A stretch of 44,906 nucleotides of DNA from Treponema sp. (GTDB lineage: Bacteria; Spirochaetota; Spirochaetia; Treponematales; Breznakiellaceae). Position numbers and translations under genes: made by a program. This document shows, piece by piece, positions 1 through 8,795 of this stretch (position 1 is the stretch's first letter; each line of letters begins with the position of its first letter). The stretch lies in assembly GCA_009782955.1 (NCBI GenBank), contig WRIB01000015.1:1-44906 (forward strand), in the 5' to 3' direction. The notes beneath the pieces were generated by a model. It saw only the letters and a list, made by a program, of their open reading frames with translations, searched no databases and had not been told where the DNA came from.

Positions 1-2
1 GC

Positions 3-62
3 AATAAAAAACTTGTTAAGGTAATTGTCAGTCCGGAAATCTCGCAGCGAGTGAATTTTTAA
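3..62 (+). CDS. C-terminal tail of a truncated gene, possibly a LacI-family regulator
   Basis: A reading frame enters from the left edge and ends at TAA (60-62), nine bases before the ABC ATPase start. The visible residues end in VIVSPEISQRVNF. LacI/GalR repressors often end in a similar pattern (hydrophobic-x-proline-glutamate-hydrophobic followed by arginine), and such regulators often sit directly upstream of a sugar ABC operon. Only 19 residues are visible, so the family assignment is a guess from this short match and the context. Confidence 0.4.
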   Translation, partial: NKKLVKVIVSPEISQRVNF

Positions 63-71
63 GGAAAGAAC

Positions 72-1562
72 ATGGCTCCTGTGATCGAAATGAAAGGAAT
101 CTCGAAAAGTTTTTTTGGGATCAAAGTGCTTGATGCTGTGGATTTTAATTTAAACACAGGTGAAATCAGGGCGCTTTGCGGTGAAAACGGCGCCGGAAAA
201 TCAACCCTAATGAAGATTCTGTCTGCGGTTTACACACATGAACGCGGTGAAATCCTGATTGATAATCAGCCGCTCCCGAAAAATGCAACCCCAAAGACCA
301 TGCAGCACATGGGAGTTTCCTATATTCACCAGGAGCTGAATCTTGTTGAAAATATGACGGTGGCGCAGAATATTTTCCTGTCCAGGGAACCGAAAAACAA
401 ATTCGGTTTCCTGGATTACCCGCAGATGAACCGGCAGGCCGGAGCATTGCTGGAAGAGCTTGGAGAAAACATAGATCCTTCCGCTAAGGTTAGTTCCCTG
501 AAAATTGCCCAGAAACAAATGGTCGAGATAGCCAAGGCCATTTCTTTTGAACTGAAAGTTCTTATAATGGATGAGCCAACCTCGGTATTAAGCATTAAAG
601 AAACCGAAGTATTATTCAATCTTATCAGAACATTAAAAAAACGGAACATCGGCATTGTATATATCTCCCACCGGCTGCGGGAAATCAAGGAAATTGCCGA
701 TACCGTTACGGTACTGCGTGACGGAAAATTTATCGCTACCAAATCGGTAAGTGAAGTATCGGAAAAGGATATTGCAAGCCTTATGGTAGGGCGTGTTGTT
801 TCCGAATCAGTTGCCGAAGATTTTACCGGTAACAGCGAAAATGTAATACTTGAAGTTCAGAATGTTTCGGCAGGTATTCTGCAAAATATTAATTTTAAAA
901 TAGCAAAGGGAGAAATTCTGGGATTCAGCGGACTTATCGGCGCCGGACGCAGCGAATTAATGGAGCTGGTATTCGGGCTTTCCAAAATGAAAACCGGCAG
1001 TATTAAGCTGGAAGGAAAGCACATAACCCCTAAAAGTGCAAAGGATGCCATTGTCATTGGCATGGGGTTTGCCACCGAAGACAGAAAATCTACAGGCCTT
1101 GTAGCAGGACGGAATATCCTGGAAAACAGCGATTATGTATACAAGGTAAAAAACCGTGCAATGCTGAGTTACCCGAATCAGATGCTGGAACGCTGCGGAA
1201 AGATGATTAAACGGCTTAATATCAAATGTATGGGGCCCGGACAGCTTGTAAAAAACCTGTCCGGCGGCAACCAACAAAAAGTTGTCCTTGCCAAATGGCT
1301 TTCCGTTAATCCCGGAATTCTGATCGCAGATGAGCCAACCCGCGGAATAGATGTCGGCGCCAGACAGGAAATATATTCAATACTGCGTGAACTGGCAAAT
1401 GAAGGCAAAGCGATAATTGTTATTTCCTCGGATATTACTGAAGTCCTGTCGATATGCCACCGGGTTATCGTTATGCACGAAGGGATAATCCGCGGCGAAC
1501 TGTCCGGAAAAGGCCGCACAGAACAAAACATCATGAATTATGCCGCTAATGTGGCTGTTTAA
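72..1562 (+). CDS. Sugar ABC importer ATP-binding protein (RbsA/MglA type, two nucleotide-binding domains)
   Basis: Energises import of a sugar or polyol through the adjacent permease at the cytoplasmic membrane. The 496-residue length is usual for fused carbohydrate-uptake-2 ATPases. Domain 1 has a canonical Walker A, GENGAGKST (residues 37-45), and a Walker B ending in MDEPTSVLS. Domain 2 begins near residue 260; its P-loop is GLIGAGRSE, with arginine in place of lysine, which is normal for the second domain of RbsA proteins. It also has an intact LSGGNQQK signature and a second Walker B, ADEPTRGID. AAGGAAAG lies just upstream of ATG. The permease follows within ten bases, so the two are cotranscribed. 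The substrate cannot be read from the sequence; the downstream aldolase and kinase suggest a pentose, deoxysugar or polyol. Confidence 0.95.
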   Translation: MAPVIEMKGISKSFFGIKVLDAVDFNLNTGEIRALCGENGAGKSTLMKILSAVYTHERGEILIDNQPLPKNATPKTMQHMGVSYIHQELNLVENMTVAQNIFLSREPKNKFGFLDYPQMNRQAGALLEELGENIDPSAKVSSLKIAQKQMVEIAKAISFELKVLIMDEPTSVLSIKETEVLFNLIRTLKKRNIGIVYISHRLREIKEIADTVTVLRDGKFIATKSVSEVSEKDIASLMVGRVVSESVAEDFTGNSENVILEVQNVSAGILQNINFKIAKGEILGFSGLIGAGRSELMELVFGLSKMKTGSIKLEGKHITPKSAKDAIVIGMGFATEDRKSTGLVAGRNILENSDYVYKVKNRAMLSYPNQMLERCGKMIKRLNIKCMGPGQLVKNLSGGNQQKVVLAKWLSVNPGILIADEPTRGIDVGARQEIYSILRELANEGKAIIVISSDITEVLSICHRVIVMHEGIIRGELSGKGRTEQNIMNYAANVAV

Positions 1563-1571
1563 GGAGATATG

Positions 1572-2561
1572 ATGGCTGAACAAAAAACCAAAAAAAACCT
1601 GCCATTCACCGGGATAAAATCGATACGTGCGTTGAAAAACCGGATTTGGAATGATTACAGCATTGTAGTGGTTGTATTGTTTATTGTAACGGTCTGTTCA
1701 ATTATGGCGCCGCGCTTTCTTACACTTAATAATATTATGGCTATTTCCCGGAATATGTCGATTGTCGGCATGGTAGCGTTGGGTATGACTTTCGTAATAA
1801 TCGCAGGTGGCATTGATCTGTCTGGCGGTCATATTGTGGTTACCAGCGGCGCCATCCTTATTATGCTGGAAAGAAATCCTGCGATTCCCATTCCGGCGGC
1901 GATTATGGTCTGCATTGCAGTTGCGCTGGTAATTGGTATGTTAAGCGGTACTATCATTACAAAGGCCAATCTTCCGCCGTTTATTGTAACCCTTGCCGTC
2001 GGCATTTTCTTCCGTTCTGTTACCATGCATATATGCAGGGGAGCCACCATTCAGGGCCGGAATATTCCCGAGTTTACAACCATTGGTATCGGTTCAATCG
2101 GTTTTGTCCCCATACCCTTAATAATCTTTTTATCGTTCGCTGTTATATTAAGCCTGGTTCTGAAATATTCAAAATTCGGTTCGTATGTATATGCTGTCGG
2201 CGGCAACGAAAATGCAGCGAGGTATTCGGGTATCAATGTTCATCTTGTAAAGATTTGTACCTATGTTCTTCTGGGATTATGTATCGGCATTGCAGCTACC
2301 CTTGACTTTAGCCGTATGGCCGCTGTCTCCGCTTCCCAGTCGGCGCTGCAGTACGAGTTCGACGCCATTACCGCCGTGGTAATCGGAGGAACATCTCTTA
2401 GCGGCGGAAGGGGACGTATTCTGGGGACTGTTATGGGAGTATTCATCCTTGGCATTGTCAGCAACATAATGGTAATGATGGCTATTTCCCCTTTCTTAAG
2501 CGGCGCCGTGAAAGGCACTATTATTTTAATTGCGGTACTGCTGCAAAAGCAGGACAAATAA
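1572..2561 (+). CDS. Sugar ABC importer permease (RbsC-like)
   Basis: Membrane subunit of the importer, about 329 residues with eight to ten hydrophobic segments starting near residue 30. It has the glycine-rich stretch GMTFVIIAGGIDLSGG typical of carbohydrate-uptake-2 permeases (RbsC, XylH, AraH), and a later GGTSLSGGRG loop near residue 275. Two tandem ATGs are present (1569 and 1572). The second has better spacing from GGAG (1563-1566), so it is taken as the start. A single permease gene implies a homodimer. It lies between the ATPase and the binding-protein gene, separated from the latter by a hairpin-rich spacer. Confidence 0.93.
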   Translation: MAEQKTKKNLPFTGIKSIRALKNRIWNDYSIVVVVLFIVTVCSIMAPRFLTLNNIMAISRNMSIVGMVALGMTFVIIAGGIDLSGGHIVVTSGAILIMLERNPAIPIPAAIMVCIAVALVIGMLSGTIITKANLPPFIVTLAVGIFFRSVTMHICRGATIQGRNIPEFTTIGIGSIGFVPIPLIIFLSFAVILSLVLKYSKFGSYVYAVGGNENAARYSGINVHLVKICTYVLLGLCIGIAATLDFSRMAAVSASQSALQYEFDAITAVVIGGTSLSGGRGRILGTVMGVFILGIVSNIMVMMAISPFLSGAVKGTIILIAVLLQKQDK

Positions 2562-2584
2562 CCGCTGAAAGAGCAGACATTGCG

Positions 2585-2626
2585 CAGTAAGTCTTACTGT
2601 GTTTGTCAAACGAAACTTTGTTTCGT
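2585..2626. repeat. Three consecutive small palindromes between permease and binding-protein genes
   Basis: CAGTAAG-T-CTTACTG (2585-2599), GTTTG-T-CAAAC (2601-2611) and ACGAAAC-TTT-GTTTCGT (2610-2626) follow one another in a 97-base spacer. No T-run follows, so this is not an ordinary terminator. Intercistronic stems before the binding-protein gene are a known way to let that gene be expressed more strongly than its membrane partners, by protecting its mRNA. That role is inferred here. Confidence 0.5.
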
Positions 2627-2658
2627 ATAGATTACAACGATTTTAAGGAGAGGAAAAA

Positions 2659-3624
2659 ATGAAAAAATTGCTTTTGTGGGCATGTATTGTTTTAGTATGC
2701 TTTTCATTCTTTGCATGTTCGGGCCAGGGTACGAGTTCGGGAGCTGCTGCGTCAGACGGTGTAGCAAAACAACGTATTGCTGTTTCATTGCCGCCGGCAA
2801 ACAATTCATGGCAGGCAAAAATACGACAGGTTATCGATCAGGCTGTGTTGCTGCATCCCGATTTTGAATGGACCATCAAGAATGCAGTAGATGATGATGA
2901 TCAGCTGAACCAGCTCAATATTTTCCTGAACGACAATTATGATGCAATGATCATTCTTCCGGGCAATGGTACGCTTTTAACTCCCATTTGCGAAAGGATC
3001 TACGATTCAGGATGCAAAACAGTTATTCTTGACCGCGCCATTGAAAGCAGCAAATATACCGCTCTGGTAATGGGCGACAACTATGGCTGTGGCGTAGCTG
3101 CGGCCCGCTTGTTGGGTAAGCTGCTTAATGGTCAGGGGGATATTGTAGCTCTTCATTCCTATACCGGTATTCCTATTGATGTGCAGCGTTTTGACGGCTT
3201 TAAAGACACCCTGACAAAAGAATTCCCCGGTATCAGGATTCTTGTCGAAGGCGACGGTGAATTTAACCGGGAAGCGGGACTTAGGGCCATGACAAACATA
3301 CTCCCCGGCTATCCGCACATTGACGCCGTATATACCCAGGACGATGAAGCTGCCCTTGGAGCGTTAACCGCCATTAATAACGCCAGACGTGACGACATTA
3401 AATACATCACCGGTATGGGCGGTGCAAAGGAAGCCTATGAAAGGTTTATTGCAAAAGATCCGATTTATGTCGCTTCCATGTCCTACTTCCCCGGCCAGGG
3501 AGCGGACGGTGTTGAAATGGCAGTACGTATCCTGAAAGGCGGAACTTTCCCCAAAGATACCGTTTTGGGTTCGGTTGTTGTTGACTCAACCAACGTACAC
3601 CAGTTTATGAACGATGCCTATTAA
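2659..3624 (+). CDS. Sugar-binding lipoprotein of the ABC importer (periplasmic-binding-protein-like, RbsB type)
   Basis: Captures the substrate outside the cytoplasmic membrane and delivers it to the permease. The 321-residue protein starts MKKLLLWACIVLVCFSFFAC: a lysine-rich n-region, a hydrophobic core, then a lipobox-like FFAC at Cys20, as is common in spirochaete lipoproteins. The mature part has the two-lobed RbsB/LacI-like fold pattern: IAVSLPPANNSWQAK near residue 45, DAMIILPGN near 95, then VMGDNYGCG. A strong ribosome site, AAGGAGAGG, precedes ATG. A strong hairpin terminator lies directly downstream, so most transcripts probably end here. The ligand is unknown. Confidence 0.93.
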   Translation: MKKLLLWACIVLVCFSFFACSGQGTSSGAAASDGVAKQRIAVSLPPANNSWQAKIRQVIDQAVLLHPDFEWTIKNAVDDDDQLNQLNIFLNDNYDAMIILPGNGTLLTPICERIYDSGCKTVILDRAIESSKYTALVMGDNYGCGVAAARLLGKLLNGQGDIVALHSYTGIPIDVQRFDGFKDTLTKEFPGIRILVEGDGEFNREAGLRAMTNILPGYPHIDAVYTQDDEAALGALTAINNARRDDIKYITGMGGAKEAYERFIAKDPIYVASMSYFPGQGADGVEMAVRILKGGTFPKDTVLGSVVVDSTNVHQFMNDAY

Positions 3625-3642
3625 TTTCTGATGTATTCAGGG

Positions 3643-3668
3643 AGGGGGGATTAATTCCCCCCTTTTTT
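3643..3668 (+). terminator. Rho-independent terminator after the ABC operon
   Basis: A perfect dyad of GGGGGG-ATTAATT-CCCCCC type is followed by a T-run (3663-3668). It lies 19 bases after the binding-protein stop and 27 bases before deoC. Reading into deoC and the kinase would need read-through or a separate promoter; none is obvious. Confidence 0.88.
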
Positions 3669-3694
3669 ATCTTCAGCATTATGGGGAGAGAACG

Positions 3695-4372
3695 ATGACA
3701 TCATACGAAGCTGCACGGCTGATTGACATAAGCGCCGTGCGTACCCCGCATACACTTTCCGATATTGAAGAGATTGTTAAAATCGCCAAACAATACCGTT
3801 TTATCAATGTACATTCCCTTCCCTGCTGGACATCCGCAGTACGGGATTTGCTTGCCGGCGAAGATGATATTTATGCCGGCGCTCCGGTAGGTTTTCCGGG
3901 AGGAGCTCATGTTACAAAAGTCAAAATGCTGGAAGCGGAACAATTAATACAAGATGGCGTACAGGAAATGGATATTGTAATGAATGTAGGCCGTTTTAAA
4001 AACAGGGAATATAAATTTGTAATCGACGAAATCAAACAGATACTTGGAATTACACCAAAAGACGTGCGTACAAAAGTAATTATAGAAATAAACGCCCTGA
4101 ACGATGCAGAGGTGGATAAGGCCTGCGAAATTATTCCTGATACCGGCGCAGAATTTTTAAAAACCGGTACAGGCTGGATTTCCGGTCCGGTAAATGTTCC
4201 CCTTGTAAAGCGCATTAAAGATTTAACCAGAGATAAAATAAAAGTTAAGGCCGCAGGAGGGATTCGGACAAAAAATGAATTTGAAGAACTCTTTAATTAC
4301 GGCGTTGAGCGTTTCGGTATAAATCTGAAAACGGCTCTTGAAATTGTTTCATCTTACTCAACAAAGGAATAA
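3695..4372 (+). CDS. deoC: Deoxyribose-phosphate aldolase family protein (DeoC)
   Basis: A class I aldolase; DeoC cleaves 2-deoxyribose 5-phosphate to glyceraldehyde 3-phosphate and acetaldehyde. All 225 residues align with the family plan: Asp93 in EMDIVMNVG, the Schiff-base Lys156 in FLKTGTGW, and Lys185 in VKAAGGIRT, matching the Asp/Lys/Lys set of E. coli DeoC. The loop after the Schiff-base lysine reads WISGPVNV rather than the usual glycine-alanine-threonine pattern that contacts the phosphate end. It may therefore act on a related substrate, as LsrF-like relatives do. Only two bases separate it from the FGGY kinase, so kinase then aldolase is a plausible two-step pathway. Confidence 0.88.
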   Translation: MTSYEAARLIDISAVRTPHTLSDIEEIVKIAKQYRFINVHSLPCWTSAVRDLLAGEDDIYAGAPVGFPGGAHVTKVKMLEAEQLIQDGVQEMDIVMNVGRFKNREYKFVIDEIKQILGITPKDVRTKVIIEINALNDAEVDKACEIIPDTGAEFLKTGTGWISGPVNVPLVKRIKDLTRDKIKVKAAGGIRTKNEFEELFNYGVERFGINLKTALEIVSSYSTKE

Positions 4373-4374
4373 AA

Positions 4375-5901
4375 ATGAAATACGTAATTGCTTATGACAT
4401 GGGTACGGGAGGTCTTAAATCTTCGATATTTGACGAAAACGGTGTATCCGTTACCAGCAGTTTTAAACAGTGTGAAACCTACTACCCTGCCCAGGATTTC
4501 CGGGAACAAAAACCGGAAGAATGGTGGGATACTTTTGTTGCAGGAACCAAGGAACTTTTGTCAAAAACAACAATAAACACAAAAGACATTGTTGCTGCTG
4601 CCTGTTCGGGGCACAGTCTGGGCATAGTTCCCATGAGCAAGGACGGGCAATTACTGGCAGACTTTGTTCCCATTTGGTCTGATGCACGGGCATCTAAACA
4701 GGCAAATGAAGTTTTTTCCCGGCTGGACGAAAAAGACTGGTATCTTAAAACAGGAAACGGTTTTCCGGCTTCTCTTTATTCTGCATTTAAAATTCTTTGG
4801 TATAAAGAAAACAAGCCGGAAATCTATAATGCCGCAGATAAATTTATTGGAACAAAGGATTTTTTAAACTACCGTTTAACAGGTGTTATCGGAACCGATT
4901 ATTCCTATGCATCAGGCAGCGGTGTCTACGATCTTATTAAGTGTGAATACGATCAGGACCTTATAAAAAAAATCGGCCTTAATCCCGGAATCTATCCTGA
5001 ACTTTACGAATCAAGCGATGTTATAGGCACAATAAAAAGTGATGTAGCACGGGAACTTGGATTACCGGAAAACCTTCTTATAGCGGCGGGAGGAGTGGAT
5101 AATTCCTGCATGGCTGCAGGGGCAGGCTGTGTGGAAGATGGTACGGCTTATACATCATTGGGAACATCTTCCTGGATTGCCGTTACTTCGAACAAACCGG
5201 TACTGAACTATGAAACCAAACCTTATGTGTTTGGCCATCTTATTAAAGGGATGTATACTTCGGCGTTGTCAATTTTTTCCGGGGGAAATACCTACAGGTG
5301 GGTCAGAGAAACATTTTGCCGTGATTTTGTCGAAAAAGAAAAAGCCGGCGGAGAAGATGCATATAAAATCATGGATGCATTGGCTGCACAATCAACCGTC
5401 GGCGCAAATGGTCTTTTCTTTGTGCCGACTCTGGCGGGGGGGGCTTCGATGGATAAATCGCCCAATGCCCGCGGTTCCATTACAGGACTCGATCTGGGAC
5501 ATACCCGTTCCGATATTATTCGCGCAACTCTGGAAGGTGTTTGTCTGGGACTGCGGGTTGCTTTGGACGAACTGCGGTCAAACGTAAAACTTCAGGATCA
5601 GATGCTTATTGTCGGCGGCGGTTCAAAAAGCCCCTATTGGCGGCAGCTTTTTGCGGATATTTACGGCATGCAGATCACCGAATCTATTGTAGGAGAAAAT
5701 GCGGGATCTCTGGGTGCAATGGCATGCGCTGCAATAGGCGCAGGAATATGGAAAGATTTTAAGCCGCTTGTCGGCCTGAACAAACCGATTAATACCCTCT
5801 ATCCAAACGAAGAAAACAAAACAATATACAACGGAAGGATATACAAAAAATTCTGCAAACTTAACTCATACATGAGCGAATTTGCCGAATACAACCCATA
5901 A
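4375..5901 (+). CDS. FGGY-family carbohydrate kinase (xylulokinase-like)
   Basis: Phosphorylates a sugar or polyol with ATP in the cytoplasm. Its 508 residues show the FGGY fold: an N-terminal phosphate-1 loop YDMGTGGLKSS, a central GGVDNSC segment, GTSSWIAVT, and a C-terminal adenosine motif GGGSKSPYWRQ typical of xylulokinase-like members. It is tightly coupled to deoC upstream (two-base gap) and followed by the isochorismatase gene. Close relatives phosphorylate xylulose, ribulose, erythritol or autoinducer-2. The importer-kinase-DeoC set resembles the logic of the lsr operon, but no LsrG or LsrR partner is present. Confidence 0.88.
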   Translation: MKYVIAYDMGTGGLKSSIFDENGVSVTSSFKQCETYYPAQDFREQKPEEWWDTFVAGTKELLSKTTINTKDIVAAACSGHSLGIVPMSKDGQLLADFVPIWSDARASKQANEVFSRLDEKDWYLKTGNGFPASLYSAFKILWYKENKPEIYNAADKFIGTKDFLNYRLTGVIGTDYSYASGSGVYDLIKCEYDQDLIKKIGLNPGIYPELYESSDVIGTIKSDVARELGLPENLLIAAGGVDNSCMAAGAGCVEDGTAYTSLGTSSWIAVTSNKPVLNYETKPYVFGHLIKGMYTSALSIFSGGNTYRWVRETFCRDFVEKEKAGGEDAYKIMDALAAQSTVGANGLFFVPTLAGGASMDKSPNARGSITGLDLGHTRSDIIRATLEGVCLGLRVALDELRSNVKLQDQMLIVGGGSKSPYWRQLFADIYGMQITESIVGENAGSLGAMACAAIGAGIWKDFKPLVGLNKPINTLYPNEENKTIYNGRIYKKFCKLNSYMSEFAEYNP

Positions 5902-5944
5902 GGGAGTTTGTTTAAATTTTTTTATTTTAAAACAGGAGAAACCT

Positions 5945-6556
5945 ATGCTTGAATTTGACCGGAACAAGACTGCTTTGGTGATTGTGGATATGCAGAATGA
6001 TTTTGTACGCGAAGGCGCGGCGATGGAAGTACCGGATGCGCGCAAGACGATTCGTCCCATACAATCGTTAATTAAAATGGCCCGGCAAAACGAAATGCCC
6101 GTTATTTATTCAAAGTTTGTGGCCGGACCTAAACAAACCTTCCTGTGGGAATGGAGTCCGCAAATACCAGATAACAACTGCTGCATACGCGGCTTTAAGC
6201 GCACATATAAAGATGTAACCGGCGAATTGGAGTGTACAGATATTATAGAAGAACTTTATCCGGAACAGCAGGACTATGTGTTTGAAAAATATAACTATTC
6301 GGCTTTCCGCAACGCACCGCTTAAAGATATTTTACTTGGGCATCATTGCGATGCTCTGATTGTAACAGGAACGGTAACGCACCTTTGTGTATGTGATACA
6401 GTTCACGATGCGGCGCAGGAACATTTTAAAGCGCTGGTTGCCAGTGACGGCGTATCCTCTTATTCGGATTTGCAGCAAAAAGCCGCACTGGAATCCTTCC
6501 ATACAAAGTATGGCGTGGTGGAAACCAGTGATGAAATCATCAACCGGTTTAAATAA
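5945..6556 (+). CDS. Isochorismatase-family cysteine hydrolase
   Basis: About 203 residues. The family hydrolyses C-N or vinyl-ether bonds (nicotinamidase, ureidoacrylate amidase, isochorismatase). The catalytic triad is visible: Asp15 in VDMQNDF, Lys115 in VFEKYNYSAF, and Cys148 in VTGTVTHLCV, preceded by the expected cis-peptide region. The start at 5945 is chosen because GGAG lies seven bases upstream; a start at 5882 would lie inside the kinase gene. It belongs to the same operon as deoC and the kinase. The substrate is unknown, and an amide-bearing or N-substituted intermediate is only a guess. Confidence 0.88.
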   Translation: MLEFDRNKTALVIVDMQNDFVREGAAMEVPDARKTIRPIQSLIKMARQNEMPVIYSKFVAGPKQTFLWEWSPQIPDNNCCIRGFKRTYKDVTGELECTDIIEELYPEQQDYVFEKYNYSAFRNAPLKDILLGHHCDALIVTGTVTHLCVCDTVHDAAQEHFKALVASDGVSSYSDLQQKAALESFHTKYGVVETSDEIINRFK

Positions 6557-6621
6557 ACCTGGAATAAGATCAAACAGGTATTTTAGTTTTACGGTAAACG
6601 AAAAGACAAACAAAAAAGGCG

Positions 6622-7989
6622 GTGTTAAGGGTGCACGAGCGGTTTAATTTCAATTCGCTGGAAGAGATCCGCAAAAAAACAAAAGTTCTGGGTTTACGTA
6701 TTGAATTCAAAGAGGATTTCTCTCCTCTGACCAGGCAAGTACGCATTGGAAGCAAAACAGCGGCCAACTCCTTTGCAGTGCTTCCGATGGAAGGGTGTGA
6801 TTCAAACCCCGACGGCAGTCCTTCCGATTTGGTCAAGCGGCGCTATATGCGTTTGGCCAAAGGAGGTTACGGCCTTATTTGGTGGGAAGCCAATGCAGTC
6901 GTAATTGAGGGCAAAGCCAACGAATTGCAAATGATGTTAACCAGACAGAATGTACAGCACTTTTCCTGTCTGGTAAAAGAAACCAAAGAAGCCTGTAAAA
7001 ATGAATTTGGATATGAACCTGTCTATGTTTTGCAGCTGACACATTCCGGCCGTTATTCCCGGCCGCATGGGCATCATTTCTTACCTTTAATTACCCAGCA
7101 TGATCCCATTCTGGATCCCCGTTCAGAGGTAAGCTCCGATACAGTTCCCGTAAGCGATGAATACCTGGAAAGCATGATTCCTCTTTATGCTGATTCGGCA
7201 TGCCTTGCCCGTGAAGCAGGATTTGACGGTGTTGACGTAAAAGCCAGCCACCGTTATTTATTATCTGAGCTATTGGCAAGCCATCTCAGGCAAGGGACAT
7301 ACGGCGGCTGTTACGAAAACAGAACAAGGTTGATTCTTGATATCATCAGGGAAATCCGCAAATCCTGCGGCGATGATTTTATTATAGCCTGCCGTTTTAA
7401 TGTTTTTGACGCTCACCCTTATCCTTACGGTTTTGGGGAAGACAGGGAAGATTTTTTAAAATTCGATCCTGCAGAACCGCAGCAGCTTGTACGTGATCTT
7501 TGCGCTGTAGGCGTTGATCTTTTAAGCAATTCAGCCGGAAACCCCTACTATATTTATCCCCAGGTAACCCGTCCTTTTGACATTTCCAGCATGGGTATTC
7601 CGGTACCGGAAGAACATCCTCTGGAAAGCATTGAACGGTTATTCTTCTTTACCGAAATGGTACAAAAACTGGCTGGTACTGTTCCGGTGGTTGGAAATGG
7701 GTACAGTTGGTTCAGGCAGTTTATTCCCCATGCCGGTGCGGCGAATATTGCTGCAGGCCGTTGTTCCTTTGTTGGACTGGGCCGTTCGTCCTTTGCCTAT
7801 CCGAATCTTCCGGCAGATATATTCAGAACAGGGGCTGCAGAAAAAGAAAAATGCTGTGTAACCTGTTCAAAGTGTACCCAGATTATGAGGGATCACAGCA
7901 AGGCTGGCTGTGTTGTCCGGGACAGTAAAATATATGCGCCAATTTTAAAACAAGCACGGCAGGAAGCCGAAGTACGATCTGCATTATAA
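6622..7989 (+). CDS. Old yellow enzyme / 2,4-dienoyl-CoA reductase-type FMN protein with 4Fe-4S motif, lacking the C-terminal FAD domain
   Basis: An ene-reductase-type TIM barrel of up to 455 residues. Family signatures are VLQLTHSGRYS, an FDGVDVKASHRYL segment and YGGCYENRTRL. The C-terminus carries C-x2-C-x2-C-x11-C (CVTCSKC...GC), the 4Fe-4S motif of the trimethylamine dehydrogenase/dienoyl-CoA reductase branch. It stops there, without the usual flavin/NAD(P)-binding half, so electrons must come from a partner. The start is uncertain: GTG at 6622, or GTG at 6631 with a shadowed ribosome site. It precedes an SDR and a large flavoprotein. It probably reduces a conjugated C=C bond; the substrate is unknown. 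Confidence 0.85.
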   Translation: MLRVHERFNFNSLEEIRKKTKVLGLRIEFKEDFSPLTRQVRIGSKTAANSFAVLPMEGCDSNPDGSPSDLVKRRYMRLAKGGYGLIWWEANAVVIEGKANELQMMLTRQNVQHFSCLVKETKEACKNEFGYEPVYVLQLTHSGRYSRPHGHHFLPLITQHDPILDPRSEVSSDTVPVSDEYLESMIPLYADSACLAREAGFDGVDVKASHRYLLSELLASHLRQGTYGGCYENRTRLILDIIREIRKSCGDDFIIACRFNVFDAHPYPYGFGEDREDFLKFDPAEPQQLVRDLCAVGVDLLSNSAGNPYYIYPQVTRPFDISSMGIPVPEEHPLESIERLFFFTEMVQKLAGTVPVVGNGYSWFRQFIPHAGAANIAAGRCSFVGLGRSSFAYPNLPADIFRTGAAEKEKCCVTCSKCTQIMRDHSKAGCVVRDSKIYAPILKQARQEAEVRSAL

Positions 7990-8019
7990 AATGTAATTTT
8001 TGGAAATAGAGAGGTTAAC

Positions 8020-8787
8020 ATGAAGAAAACAGCAATTGTTACAGGCGGTTCGCGCGGCATTGGATTTGCTATTAGTCTGCGTCTGGCAAAAGATGGTTTT
8101 AACATCGCCCTGGCAGGAACCCGCCCTGAATCAGACTGTAATAAAAACCTTGATACTCTTTCCGCCGTTACAGGCGATTACCTCTATATCCAGGCCAATG
8201 TTGCAAGTACCGAAGACCGCAAACGGATTATTGACGAAACCCTGAACAGATTCGGTCAACTCGATGTACTGGTTAATAATGCCGGTGTCGCACCAAAGGT
8301 CAGGGCAGACCTGCTGGAGATGAGCGAAGAAAGTTACGATTATGTTATGAATACCAATGCAAAATCCGTAATGTTTTTAAGCCAGCTTGCCGCACAGGTT
8401 ATGTTGTCTCAGTCTCCAATTAATGGGAAGAGGGGAACCATAATCAATATTGGTTCCTGTTCGGCTGAAGTTGCGTCAGTAAACCGCGGCGAATATTGTG
8501 TGTCAAAAGCGGGGATTTCCATGCTCACTAAACTATATGCCAGCCGCCTTGCAGCCGAAGGCATATTTGTACATGAAATCCGCCCCGGAGTTATACAAAC
8601 CGATATGACTGCAGGAGTAAGCGAAAAATACGACCGCCTTATTAAAGAGGGGATATTTCCCATAGCACGCTGGGGAAAAGCCGAGGATGTAGCCGACGCT
8701 GTTTCGGTATTCGCCGGAGATAATTTTCTCTATACCACCGGAAATTGTATTGATGTTGATGGCGGTTTTCATATTAAGAGGCTCTGA
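8020..8787 (+). CDS. Short-chain dehydrogenase/reductase (SDR)
   Basis: A classical SDR of 255 residues, a cytoplasmic NAD(P)(H)-dependent alcohol/ketone oxidoreductase. It has TGGSRGIG (residues 8-15) for the cofactor, NNAG in the central strand, a serine in INIGSCSAE, the catalytic YCVSK pair, and a C-terminal VDGGF typical of the FabG-like group. AGAGG precedes ATG. It is nested between the Fe-S ene-reductase and the FrdA-like flavoprotein (eight-base gap to the latter), so the three probably act on one substrate. Confidence 0.93.
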   Translation: MKKTAIVTGGSRGIGFAISLRLAKDGFNIALAGTRPESDCNKNLDTLSAVTGDYLYIQANVASTEDRKRIIDETLNRFGQLDVLVNNAGVAPKVRADLLEMSEESYDYVMNTNAKSVMFLSQLAAQVMLSQSPINGKRGTIINIGSCSAEVASVNRGEYCVSKAGISMLTKLYASRLAAEGIFVHEIRPGVIQTDMTAGVSEKYDRLIKEGIFPIARWGKAEDVADAVSVFAGDNFLYTTGNCIDVDGGFHIKRL

Positions 8788-8795
8788 AATAAAAC

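Noticed and set aside
3695-6556. A genuine autoinducer-2 (lsr) operon
   Set aside because: The aldolase keeps the full DeoC lysine/aspartate set, and LsrG, LsrR and a two-permease transporter are missing.
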